This document shows positions 1 to 9,970 of a DNA stretch of 64,000 nt, one piece after another (the first letter of the stretch is position 1; every line of letters starts with the position of its first letter). A model generated the notes under the pieces. The model saw only the letters and a program-made list of their open reading frames with translations. It ran no database searches and was not told where the DNA came from. Origin of the DNA: Dasypus novemcinctus (Eukaryota > Chordata > Mammalia > Cingulata > Dasypodidae); assembly GCF_030445035.2 (NCBI RefSeq), contig NC_080698.1, forward strand, positions 6,124,038 through 6,188,037, read 5' to 3'. Made by a program: the position numbers and the translations under genes.

Positions 1-239
1 GAAGACCAGAATATGTGACCTTCGGACCAAGGAACAAGGTGCTCGTTTGGGCTTCACCTTGGTGGGTGGGGCAGGCTGGTAAACGTGACGCTGGCTAGCT
101 GACAGGCTGGTTGCACCGAGCTCCCCTGTCAAGCAGGTACATGCAGCAAGCCTTCAGGCAGGCAGCCTGGCTCCCGTGGTTTGGGGCGCGGCACTGGGAG
201 CCGGGCTGCCTGGGTGCATACCGCAGCTCTGCAGCTTAG

Positions 240-400
240 CACACCTGGAGCAATCTTCATCTCCCTGTGTCCCGGTTTCCTCAGCTGCTAAATAACCACC
301 ACATTACCTATCTGAGAGGGTTTGTGGAAGCTTAAATGGGTTAGGTCATTGGGCATTTTGCACAGTGCCTGAAACATATTAAGTACTCCACAAATATTAG
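240..400 (+). repeat. MIR-like SINE
   Basis: The stretch reads like the MIR consensus: a 'cccggtttcctcagctgctaaa' type core followed by text about low-frequency counts and 'cagtgcctgaaacat...agtactccacaaatat', the usual MIR 3' part. It is ancient and diverged. Family assignment is by eye. Confidence 0.45.
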
Positions 401-1424
401 TTGCCAGAATTTCTAGGTGCTGGGGCATATACAAAGATAAAACCAGAGGGACATGCTGATGAACACACAGACACGAAAATGGATGTCAATTTTTGGAGAT
501 TATATTTCCCCCCCTATCTGGTATCTATGTTCCATTTGCAGCAGAGTAAAAAAAGAGGAATGGGGACCCCTCCCCTGAAGGTGGGCTCCTGCATGACCCC
601 TGGGGCCCCATCAATTCAGGGCACAGCAAAGCTGGCAGATGTTTCTTGAGCAGGTACAGGGATACCCCAGAAACGCTGTGGTTTTGGTTCCTGATCGCCG
701 CATAAAGTGAGTCATGTGAAATTTTTGGTTTCCCAGTGCATATAAAAGCTATGTGTATAGTCTTCTGTAGTCTCTTAAGCATACAACAGCATTGTGTGTG
801 AAAGTGTACATTCCTTAATTTAGAAATATTTTATTGCTAAAAAATGCTCACCACTATACTAAAATGGTGCTGACAGACTTGCTGACATCTGTAAACAATG
901 AGCTATCTGTGAAGGTCAATAAGACAGAGGGCAAGAGAACAAATTATGCCTGTCCTGCCATCAAGGAGGTGCGCTGGCCCCTGCAGGATGGCAAATCCAA
1001 CATTTGCTGAAATCCCCACGTGCCGGGCTTTCCCGGGTTCTTGTGTTTACTGCCGACACCATTCCTGCAAGGGGGACTTTGTCGTCACTGCCCCATTTAT
1101 AGGTGAGGAAAGCAAGGTGAGGAGATTTGCCCAAGTTCACCCAGCCATCAAGCAGCAGAGTCTTGATTCTACCCCAGATCTATCCTCCTCTGGAGCTTAT
1201 TCAGTCACATGGTGTGCCTCAGGTGCACCCGGGATTCACTGTCTGTCCTCAAGGTGCTTGCAGTCTGGCGTGGATATCATAGATGTACATGCCATACCGC
1301 TTCCTCCTCCACCGGATGGGGCAAGAAATAAATGGTTCTTTCTTTCACCGGTTTGGCCCTTCCCAACCCATTGGCAATGTGTGTAGACTGATTCTCTAAA
1401 TTCAAAAAAAGTAACAAAAGCAAT

Positions 1425-1690
1425 AGCTCCCATTTATTGAGTGTATCCAATATCTGAAATTGGGCCGAGTCTGTATATAATGACCTCATTTGATCCTTCC
1501 CGCAACCCAATGTCATGGGCACAATAATCCACTTTTTACAGACAGAGCACTCGAGATTCAGGGTGACCAAGATTGCACAGCTGAGCAGTGGTGCACCTGG
1601 CTGCCTCAAAGCCAGGCTGTCTCTGTCCAGAGCACATGCTCACCATGTCAGAGACTGAGTTACCCTATTTGCTTTAGACATGCTTTCCCC
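1425..1690 (+). repeat. L2/MIR-class ancient repeat
   Basis: The sequence follows the familiar order 'catttattgagtgt...', 'tgacctcatttgatcctt', 'actttttacagacag', 'attgcacagctgagcagtgg', typical of L2/MIR-derived relics. Divergence is high. No gene is present. Confidence 0.4.
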
Positions 1691-1715
1691 ATTTACAACA
1701 ATTGCATTGAAAATG

Positions 1716-2205
1716 TAAATGGGGAAGCAGATGTGGCTCTAGCAATTGGGCTCCCGTCTACCGTATAGGAGGTCCGGGCTTCGAATGCTGGGGCCTCCTG
1801 GTGAAGGCAAGCAGGCTTGCACGGTGAGCTGGCCCACGCGGAGAGCTGGCCCAAGCAGAGTGCTGGCCCATGTGGAGTGCTGATCTGCACAGCATGCTGG
1901 CCCACATGGAGAGCAGGCATAGCAAGATGATGCAACAATAAGAGAAACAGAAAAATAAAAAATAAAATAAATAAATAAAAATAGACACAGAGGGAGACAA
2001 TAAGAGATGCAGCAGACCAGGGACCTGAGGTGGTACAAGAGATTGAGCACCTCTCTCCCACTCTGGAACGCCCCAGGATCAGTTCCTGATGCCACCTAAA
2101 GAGAAGACAAGCAGACACAGAGCACACAGTGAATGGACACAGAAAGCAGACAGCAAATGCAAAAAGGAGGGGAGAAGGAGTAAGTAAATAAATCTTTAAA
2201 AAAAT
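1716..2205 (+). mobile_element. Xenarthran tRNA-derived SINE (DAS type), composite copy
   Basis: It begins with a tRNA-like head (gggaagcagatgtggctcta), with a degraded B box near 1775. It then repeats short 'gctggcccac(a/g)(c/t)gga' modules and an A-rich linker. A second tRNA-like unit follows ('ggtggtacaagagattgagcacct'), then the 'agacacagagcacacagtgaatggacacag' type tail and a terminal (taaa)n run. The two heads suggest a dimeric or nested copy. It is older than the copies at 49456, 52728 and 58371. Confidence 0.7.
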
Positions 2206-2339
2206 ATAACTATATTTTATATAAATATACCAAGTACCTACTATGTGCCAGCCATGGCGCCAAATAGATGACTAGGACATCAGTTTCACTGGGCAGAAGT
2301 CAAGTGCCTGCGGGGCCGTACTCCCTCCAAGGGCTCTGG

Positions 2340-2690
2340 GCAAGGATCTGTTTCCTTATCTTTTCAAGTTTCTAGAGGTTCTTTCCTTGCACCCCTTGGC
2401 ACCCAGCCCCTTTCTCCACCTGCACGGCCAGCAGGGTAGCATCTTGCTGCAGTGGTCGCATGGCCTTCTCCTCTTCTGTCTGAAATCTCCCTCTGCTTCC
2501 CCCTTATAAGGACACTTGTGGCTGCATTTAGGGCCCACCTGGTAATACAGGGTACTCGCCCCTCCTCAAGATCCTTAATTTAACCACATCTGCAAAGCCT
2601 CTTTTGCCAAATAAGATAATTTTCACAGGTTCAGGGGTTAGGATCTGGATCCCTTTGCAGGCTATTATTGAGCCTACCACACGTGCTCGT
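2340..2690 (-). repeat. Ancient MLT/MaLR-like LTR fragment
   Basis: On the + strand it reads in the order seen in antisense mammalian MaLR-like repeats: 'ctgtttccttatcttttcaagtttctagagg', 'cttataaggacacttgtg', 'gggcccacctggtaat', 'atccttaatttaaccacatctgcaaagcc' and 'attattgagcctaccaca'. The 5' half is missing or too diverged. No retroviral coding sequence is present. The exact family is uncertain. Confidence 0.4.
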
Positions 2691-3179
2691 AGAAAAAGTA
2701 AAAGGAAGACAGAAACATGGTCTAAAGAGAAAGGCCCATGTAATTCCGCCATCCCAAGACAGCATCACAGGAAACAGTTTGGCACCTATTTTTCTAGATT
2801 TCTTTCCTTGCATATACCAGCAAGCCTATTTCTTTTATTTTCTTTCATTTTCAAAAAATATAAAAAAGGGGGTAATAGCCCAGCGACTTGTCTTTTTCAT
2901 TTAATAGTATATCTTTGCAGCAAGCTCTTTAAGAGTGAAAAGGGATTTATTTTCTTTCCTGCTACAGTCTTCCTTGATGTAAAAATAGCGACTTTCCAGG
3001 AAAGCATGTGACTTTTAGAAAAAAATTCTATTTGAAACAATCCCCTAGAAACGTCAATTTTAACTTTAATTCATAAGAGGAAAGAAGAGATTTTGAACTG
3101 AAGCAAGGGTAGAGGCTATTTAGTTCTTGGTATTGGGGGTTAATTAGAGAAAGGGACACTCTAATTCTATATTTTTTAG

Positions 3180-3400
3180 TTATTTTTATTTTTTTTATTT
3201 TTCCTCTTTTTCTTTTTTAATGTTACATTCAAAAAATAAGAGGCCCCCATATAGCCCCCACCCCCCTCACCCCACTCCTCCCACATCAACAACCTCTTTC
3301 ATCATTGTGGCACATTCATTGCATTTGGTGAATACATTTTGGAGCACTGCTGCACCGCATGGATAATGGTTTACAATGCAGTTTTGATGCAGCACAATGT
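3180..3400 (-). mobile_element. Lineage-specific L1 3' end, strongly 5'-truncated
   Basis: A T-rich run, the A-tail of a minus-strand insertion, leads into 'ttaatgttacattcaaaaaataagaggccccc'. It continues with 'cacatcaacaacctctttcatcattgtggcac', 'ttgcatttggtgaatac' and 'ttttggagcactgctgcaccgcatggataatgg'. The same 3' end recurs at 11622, 44470 and 56035 with different 5' extents, as expected of target-primed LINE insertions. The 5' boundary, near 3370-3400, is approximate. Confidence 0.6.
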
Positions 3401-3539
3401 ACCTGCAAGTTAAATTACTTTAAGCGAGGCAGGTTAGTGGGAGTCGCTACTTTCCTGGTAGCAGTTTCGATTCGGCATCAGCTCTTAGGGTGGGGAGATG
3501 GGAGACCTGGGCTGGGCTCTGGCTCGTCTGTCATCCAGC

Positions 3540-3835
3540 TCTGAGACCTTGGGCAAGCTGTGTCCTCTCTCTGGGCCTCACTGTGAGCGTATGGGGATTG
3601 GACTAGATGTTGACAAACTCCACTGTGACCTTTCATTAAGCAGTTTGGGAAGCATGCTCTTCTGGCAGGCTGGAGACCCAGTTTTGAATACCAAATATTT
3701 TACTATTTGCTGTATAATCTTGAGCAAGACAGTCTGCTCCTTTGGGCCTCAGTTTGTTCATCTGTAAAATGAGCAGGTGGGCCTAGCATGTTCTTCAAGA
3801 TCCTTTCTAGCTCCAGCCTTCCAGGATCGTGTTTC
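3540..3835 (+). repeat. Two adjacent MIR-like relics
   Basis: The first (about 3540-3640) carries 'gaccttgggcaagctgtgtcctctctctgggcctca'. The second (about 3670-3835) carries 'taatcttgagcaagacag...tgggcctcagtttgttcatctgtaaaatgag' and 'caagatcctttctagctcc'. Both match the well-known MIR core. Confidence 0.5.
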
Positions 3836-3975
3836 TCAAACTTCAGTGAGCCGAAGAATCCCCTGAGGATTTCGTTAAACTGCAGAGCTTGATCCACCAA
3901 GCCCAGAGCGGGGGCTGAGACTCTATATTTCTAAAAATTCCCAGGTGCTGGTTTGGAGACCACACGTTGAATATC
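3836..3975 (+). mobile_element. MER5A-like hAT-Charlie relic
   Basis: The sequence runs 'gtttctcaaacttcagtgag...gaatcccctgaggatttcgttaaactgcagagc' through 'gactctatatttctaa', 'ttcccaggtgctg' and 'gaccacacgttga', the recognisable order of MER5A. It is a non-autonomous DNA transposon relic with no coding capacity. Confidence 0.6.
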
Positions 3976-4732
3976 ACGGCTTTTGGGTCGTGCACTGCTG
4001 GGAAATTTTGTTAGACTTGAAAAGGAGCAAGAGTTTAATCTGTGTGCCTCTGGTGGAGTGCCGGGATTATCCTATTCTGCAGGGATTTGCACCTTTGATT
4101 GTTTCTCTTTTGACTAGCTCTTTCACAGCTCTGTAAGAGGAGTTGTTAAGATGCAGAATATGGATGGTAAGGGGATGCTTTCAGCGCAGTCGAAACAGAT
4201 GGCTCCCGCCCAGTGCTTTTTATGGCGCTGTGGCGTGTCAGCCCGTTTGCACAAGCAGCCAATTCATTTCAGCCTGTCTGATTGCCCACGTGTCCGCAGT
4301 TCTTCAAGTTCTCCTCTGGACAGGTTTGACCTTTATGAAAATTACACTTTTCATTAGAGCTTTACAGCGGCCAGGAAAGAGCGGGGGTAGAGAAGAAACC
4401 CTGGCCGGGTGGGGAACACTGGGATGCACGACGCCTCGACGGAAGTGACAGGTCAGGCACCACGTTTTCCTGACTCTTACCAGGAGAGAAAAGTACACGT
4501 CACTTCCACTCCAGTCTGGACCAGGCAGTTCCGCTCCCAGGGCTCCGGGGTCATCATTAAGATGCCATAATCATCAGGCAGGCCACTGCACAGCCAGCGG
4601 GAACAAGATCTGCCCACGCCGGGGAGACAGCAGCAGCTGGAACCTGAACCCTGTCCTCTGGGCTCTCCCGAGCTCTTTCCACCACCTGCTGCCTAGTTCC
4701 TCCCGCGGCCACTAAGCTAACTGCGCTCACGA

Positions 4733-4793
4733 GGGGCGGTGCCCGGGGGCGGTGCCCGGGTCGAGGGGCGGGGCCCAGGCCGAGGGGCGGGGC
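4733..4793 (+). promoter_or_regulatory. Cluster of Sp1-type GC boxes
   Basis: Two perfect GGGGCGGGGC boxes lie at 4765-4774 and 4784-4793, within a tandem 'gaggggcggggccc' unit spaced 19 bp. Two weaker versions (ggggcggtgc) lie at 4733-4742 and 4745-4754. The series looks like local tandem duplication of a GC-box module about 160-220 bp upstream of the YY1 motif. Confidence 0.65.
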
Positions 4794-4953
4794 CCGGGGC
4801 CGCCGCGCAGAAGCCCGGGGTCCCGTGGCCTGCCGGGAGCCGGGGACTGGACCGCGAGCCAGTCTCCGCCAGCTCCGCGCGCAGGTCTCCTCTGGCTCCG
4901 CCCCTCTTGTCTGTGTCTGCGGCGACCGCTATCAATAAAGTTGTTGTTCTGCC

Positions 4954-4964
4954 AAGATGGCGGC
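4954..4964 (+). promoter_or_regulatory. YY1 site AAGATGGCGGC
   Basis: AAGATGGCGGC is the canonical YY1 core, in the orientation normally found just downstream of the start site of TATA-less genes. It lies 84 bp upstream of the exon 1 donor. Its ATG is also the first ATG of a small upstream frame (4957-4998). Confidence 0.7.
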
Positions 4965-4998
4965 GCCCATGACTACGGGCCAGGCCGAGTTCGCCTAA
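4957..4998 (+). CDS. Upstream ORF in the LARS2 leader (13 codons)
   Basis: ATG at 4957, within the YY1 motif, opens a frame of 13 codons (MAAPMTTGQAEFA) ending in TAA at 4996-4998. A second ATG lies in frame at 4969. The start context is fair (gccaagATGG: G at +4 and A at -3). If transcription starts upstream of 4957, ribosomes would meet this frame before the LARS2 start. If it starts at or after the YY1 core, the uORF is partly or wholly lost. Coding function is unproven. Confidence 0.35.
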   Translation: MAAPMTTGQAEFA

Positions 4999-7804
4999 AG
5001 GCGGATTCCGAGGCGTGGAGGGGCCGCAGGCCGGAGCCTGTGAGCAGGTAACCCGGCCGGGGCTCCGCGGGGGGAGAGACGAGGTCCGCCCTCCTCTTCT
5101 GATCGGGAGGTTCCGACTTGGTAGGAGCAGGGAGGGGAGGTGTGGGCTGGGTTAGGTGGTCTCGGAGCCGTGCAGTTTCCGAAATGGAAGAGACTCCTAA
5201 ATCAAGGTCTTCAGGCTCTTCGAGCCGCGGACCTGGCTGATAGCTCTGGACCGCTTTCCCAGAAGAACGCACATGTACACATGGTTTTGTTCACAGGTTC
5301 TCCTCCCCACCTCTCTCCCCTAGTTCATCTTTCCATCCTTGTCCCCTAGAATGAGGGCTTGGGCCCGGTTAAAGGTCATCCAGTGTATCTCTGTGGCCCA
5401 GAGATCACTGTCACAGCAGGTTAGCGCTCAAAGGCCCTCAGAGCTCATCTGGGTCTACCCCGCAACTTCACAGAGAAGAGAACAGCGGTTCCACATGGGA
5501 AATAACTTGCTTGGCATCACACAGGGAATTAGTAGTTGCAAAAGCAAAAATACGTATTTTGTTCCAAGACTTGGCATCTTTGAGATGAATTCTCTCAGCC
5601 CCATTTTTGCTCACCATCCTTGGGTGCATATAGAGATGCCTTCCTGTGCTTCTCCCACGTGTTCTAGTTCTTCCCAGTTCTACTCTTCCCCTAATTTTCT
5701 CTATCCATATGTAATCATCTCCTGGATCCAGTTCTTAAGCCACGTGCCTCTATCCTTACCAGGCTCCGAAACCTCAAATGTAAGCCCCAGTTGAGGTTGG
5801 GGTCAGGGCTGACTCTAAAGAAGGGCGGGGTGGTGGGGAGTTATGCTTTGGCAGGAGGTGGAAGAAAAGACAAGATTCGAAGCATCTGTGGAAGGAACTA
5901 GATGAGCCAGAACTGAGGAAGAAAAGGGCCAAGATGATCATAAATGCAGAACAGGGCACTTTTCAAATCCATTATATACTTTTGATGTGCAGTCCTCTAA
6001 TAGATGGGTTACTCCTTGATGTTAGAAAGAGTCAGTGCCCATCTGCACATTGGTGGAGGGGTACTTGGGAAGTCCTAGAACAGGGCCTGAGAAGTAGAGG
6101 AAGAAACAGTACTGAGCCCTGGGAAGTTCATTTACCTGGTTTGACCCATTCCAGTCTCCCATTTGTACACAAGTTAGAGTCAGAATATACACTTGGCCTG
6201 ATTTTTAAGGTCTCCCTCAATTCTACAAGTCTATGGTTTATTCTTTAAAAATAAGTCTTTTAATTAATATGCATCCACTGCTATTTTTTTATTCAGTTGA
6301 AGTGGAAATGTCCTGCTGTCCACTCCTTAGATATAACCGCTAGAAACAGTGTCATATACATATGATTCGTGCTTTGTGATTCGGTTAGGGAACAGTATTG
6401 AATGAGATTTTGGATGTGGCTTGTAAGTTACAGTTTGATGACTTCTGCTCTATATTCTTATGTATTAAAACTCTTAATAGTCCATCAAGACCTGATATAG
6501 TAGCAGCGGGGTCATTCTTTTTAATACTTGCAAGATTGACACACAGTGTGTGCTGGATTCAAAAGCTTTTAACTTCTTCAGTGTTGGAATTGGCATTTAA
6601 TTCAGTCTATTCTACTGACTTTTTGTCCTAACTAGATTGAGGGGAAGAGAGGAGGCAAGTTTGGTATATAGGTAGGTTGTGTTAGGTGGCTTTCTACTTC
6701 TTTCTGAAGAAGTGATTCATGTTTTTGCTCCATAGTTGCCTTCTAATCTTACCTTGGCCAAAAAATTGATTCCTTGCTGTTTAGCATTAAGTGTGGCTCA
6801 GTTGTCTGAGAGCATGTCAAAATGAAGAACAGTTGAAAATACCTTTGCCATTTTGGTGTAGAGGATGCAAGAAAGTAGACTGAAATGGGCTGGGAAGAGT
6901 TTGGGAAGTCTCCCAAGGACCCGGAGTACCATCCCCAGAGAACAGCGGGACCTGTACTTGGAGATGCACCAGTGCAAAGCTTGCCCTAGAGGTTCCCTGT
7001 CAGAGGCGGTGTGCCATGTTGGTTTATTCTTTTGCAGGGAGAGGACTGGCAAAGCCATTTTATCTGCTAAGGGCGGTTACACATTTTGAGCAGTTTGAAG
7101 GCCTCTTTAAAAATTTCTGTGAAATATGAAAATTTAAATTAATCAGTTTGAGTAAATGTTTACAAAATATAACATGATGCCAATTTGCCTGTTAAATTTA
7201 GTAGACATAAAAATTTCATTTTAGGTTTTTCTCACTATGCAAGAATTTTTGAATAATCAAGGTGATGGCTGAAAAATTGTGGCTAATCATAGGCCAGCTG
7301 AGTGACTCAAAGCCAGATAATTTCAATAGCAAAATGATTAAAATTTTCTAAAAATATTTATAGCCAAAATACATCTTTGTGGAGCCTTGTCTCTGGCTAA
7401 CCCCTGGTATGGTCCAGGTACAGGATTAGACAGGTCCAAATTTTTATTTTTTATTATTTTTTATGGTATAGGAAATATTTTTGCTGGTTCCTGTTAGATA
7501 TAAGAATTATAGTTAGCACATGTTTCACCATTCACAAAGAGTGGCCACACAGCAAATAGTGATTATGAGAAAAGATGAAAAAGTTTTCTAAGAGACTGTA
7601 CTGCCTTATGGAATCTTACGGGTGTTCTTCCCGCCCCACAGCATTAAGTTGTGTTAACTACTTTATTAAGTAAACAGGCATAGAGTTGGTTTTATTATTA
7701 CATGAATTATATTGGAGCCAGCATCACATGTTTTCATTTAGGCTTCATCAAGGATAAGAATAAGAAATAATTAATTTGTATATAGATGTAAGACTATTTA
7801 CATT

Positions 7805-8040
7805 TTTTTTAAAAGGAGGTGCTGGGGAGTGAACCTGGAACCTTGTACATGTGAAGCAGGTGCTCTACCCTGGAGCGCCTTTCTTTGGAGATGCACCAGT
7901 GCAAAGTATCTCCTGATTTGCAAAAGACTCTTTCTTCTTTTTACCCTTTTCTTTTTCTTTCTTTTTTTAGGAGGTACTGGGGATTGAACCCAGGACCTCG
8001 TACATTTGAAGCACACTATTTAAATATTTGAGCCATTACA
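7805..8040 (-). mobile_element. Two antisense tRNA-derived SINE heads
   Basis: Two copies of the complement of a tRNA-type SINE head are visible. One is at about 7812-7880 ('aggaggtgctggggagtgaacctggaaccttgtacatgtgaagcaggtgctctacc'). The other is at about 7967-8035 ('taggaggtactggggattgaacccaggacctcgtacatttgaagcac'). The complement of 'ggattgaacc' corresponds to a B box (GGTTCAATCC). These belong to the older short xenarthran SINE type, without the long GC-rich body. Confidence 0.6.
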
Positions 8041-8509
8041 ATAAGATTATTTTTATTTCTTCTTATTGATGCTGTTTTAGGATGCTTTATTTTTATTTTT
8101 TAGATCAAAGTAATGAATATATGTGGTTAAAAATGCAAATAATATTGAAAGTACAATAGTGATGAAAAACAATAGTCCCCTGTTCACCCTCTGTAACTCT
8201 TAATTCTGGTCCCTAGAAGAAACCACTTGTAATTAACTTTCAGTTAGTAGTTACCTATATAGCTCTAAGTAATATCCTTATTAGATTTCTTGCATTCTCA
8301 ATTTTGACATTATTTATTACCTATAAAGGACCCTTCCCCAAATCTCCTCGTATAGATCAACACTTTTTAGTTAAATCACTGAATGCCATTTACATGATAA
8401 TAATTATTAATATTGTTTACTGGAGAGCCACATAATGTGCTATGGTTATAATTCCTACTTTCTGCTGATTTACTTTTTCCAGAAGTATTGGAAAGTAATA
8501 CTTTTCTCT

Positions 8510-9970
8510 GTCTGCTTTTAAGATTTTCTCTTCGGTTTTGATTGTAAGGAGTTTTGATTTAATGACCCTGTTAAGTTCTTTTCTTTGGGTATATCGTGCT
8601 TGCAGTTAATATTGCTTCTTGAATCTACAGCTTGAAGTTTTTCATCAGTTCTGGAAATTCTTAGCCATTATCTTTACTTTCACTGTAATCTTTTCCTCCA
8701 TCCCTTTTGGGACTCTGGTGACACATGTGTTAGATATATCTTTCCTACACCCATCTGGCTCTTATGTTCTTTTCTGTATTTTCTATGCTTTTTTCTCTCT
8801 GTGCCTCAATCTGAATTTTTTTTTTCTGATTTAGCATCCAGAGCTCTAAAATACTCTTCAGCTGTGTCTAAGCTGTTAAGCCCATTTATTGCTTTTTCTT
8901 TTAAAAACCTTTTTATTTGAAATTCTTAACTTTGTACAAAATATGTGCCCTGTGTACCTATCATCAGCTTCAGCAGTTGTCAACTCATGGCTAATTTTAC
9001 TTAGTTCATATCCACCCACTTCTTCTACCCCCATATTATCCTAAAGTAAATTGAGATATTATATCATGTATTGTTTTATCCAAAAATATTTTAAAATGTA
9101 TCTCTGAAAGATAAGATTTCTCTAGAAAATATATGACCATGATACCATTATCAAACCTAAAAAATTTAACAAAAATCATTTAATTTTATCAAACAGTAAT
9201 CAGATTTCTACTTGTCCCTTATCTGCTGCCTCTTAATTTGTTACTGCATTCTTTTATTACTGGAGTTTCCATTTGATTCTCTTTTCATTTTATTTTATTT
9301 TTTTACAGATTTATTTATTTATTTATTCCCCCTAGTTGTCTGCTCTCTCTATTTGCTGAGTCTTCTCCTTTGTCCGCTTCTGTTGTCAGCGGCATGGGAA
9401 TCTGTGTTTCTTTTTGTTGTGTCATCTTGTTGTGTCAGCTCTCCGTGTGTGCAGCACCATTCCTGGGCAGGCTGCACTTTCTTTCGCGCTGGGCGGCTCT
9501 CCTTACGGGCGCACTCCTTGCGCGTGGGGCTCCCCTACGCGGGGGACACCCCTGCGGACACCCCTGCGTGGCAGGGCACTCCTTGCGTGCATCAGCACTG
9601 CGCATGGGCCAGCTCCACACGGGTCAAGGAGGCCCGGGGTTTGAACCGCGGACCTCCCATGTGGTAGGCGGACACCCTAACCACTGGGCCAAGTCTGCTG
9701 CCTGATTCTCTTTTTAAAGTTGGTTTCAGTTCTCTGGTAAAATTCCCCATTCTGTTCTCAATTTTCTTGAACATTTTAGTCCTTTGAAAGCCTGTGTCTG
9801 GTAACTCTAATATCAGGATCCACTGTGAGTCTCTTTCCCATGTCTGTTTTTTTTCTTTTAGTCCTGTCTCGTAGGTACCTGATGAGTTTTTACCTGAATG
9901 CTGGGCATGTATATGAAGAACTGTGGAGACCCAGGGTAACATAAACTTTCTTCACGGGATGTTCTTTGGC
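8510..9970 (-). mobile_element. Ancient L1M 3' untranslated relic, antisense
   Basis: The order 'gattttctcttcggttttg', 'gcttcttgaatctacag', 'tttttcatcagttctggaaattcttagccatt', 'ctctgtgcctcaatctgaa' and 'agctgtgtctaagctgttaagcccattt' is followed beyond the SINE by 'gaaagcctgtgtctggtaactctaatatcagg' and 'gaatgctgggcatgta'. This is the characteristic antisense layout of L1MC-L1ME 3' regions. About 8880-9200 appears to be a second LINE tail inserted within it, and the DAS SINE at 9286-9702 interrupts it. It has no coding capacity. Confidence 0.6.
9286..9702 (-). mobile_element. DAS-type SINE with 12-bp target duplication
   Basis: A full-length antisense copy: T-rich tail on the left, GC-rich body, then the complement of the tRNA head ending 'ccactgggccaagtctgctgcc'. 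It is flanked by perfect direct repeats TGATTCTCTTTT at 9274-9285 and 9703-9714. The body carries an extra local duplication of 'gacacccctgcg' near 9543-9568 that other copies here lack. The 3' half is of the 'gacaacagaagcggacaaagg' subtype, shared with the copies at 49456 and 58371. Confidence 0.85.

Larger units (their letters stand above)
1..4700. other. Intergenic DNA upstream of LARS2
   Basis: No coding gene is recognisable here. Short open frames are present but match no family I know and run through repeats. The stretch holds old MIR and L2 pieces (about 240-400, 1425-1690, 2215-2290, 3540-3835), a lineage-specific SINE (1716-2205), an LTR-like fragment (2340-2690), a lineage-specific L1 3' end (3180-3400) and a MER5-like hAT relic (3836-3975). 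The rest (401-1424, 2691-3179, 3976-4700) looks like unique sequence, in which I saw no promoter or gene signal until the GC rise near 4725. Confidence 0.6.
4940..5047 (+). other. LARS2: LARS2 exon 1, 5' untranslated (start approximate)
   Basis: The downstream boundary is set by a good donor, cag|gtaacc, at 5047/5048. The upstream boundary is not visible and is placed near the YY1 motif. The exon has no frame continuing into exon 2: the LARS2 start codon in exon 2 is preceded in frame by TGA (15476-15478), so this exon must be untranslated leader. A 13-codon upstream frame lies within it. That LARS2 has a non-coding first exon agrees with what I know of the human gene, but the splice here is inferred from sequence only. 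Confidence 0.6.
4725..5060 (+). promoter_or_regulatory. LARS2: LARS2 CpG-island promoter
   Basis: Base composition rises sharply to GC with many CpG dinucleotides between about 4725 and 5100, unlike the flanks. It contains four GC-box-like elements, a YY1 motif and the exon 1 splice donor at 5047/5048. There is no convincing TATA box, although AT-rich 'atcaataaag' at 4931-4940 lies about 20 bp before the YY1 site. The architecture fits a TATA-less housekeeping promoter, as expected for a mitochondrial aminoacyl-tRNA synthetase. The transcription start is inferred from the YY1 site, which usually sits at or just after initiation. Confidence 0.7.

Noticed and set aside
4933-4939. AATAAA-like string near the promoter as a polyadenylation signal of an upstream gene
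   Set aside because: No gene or downstream GU-rich element precedes it; it lies in a CpG-island promoter.
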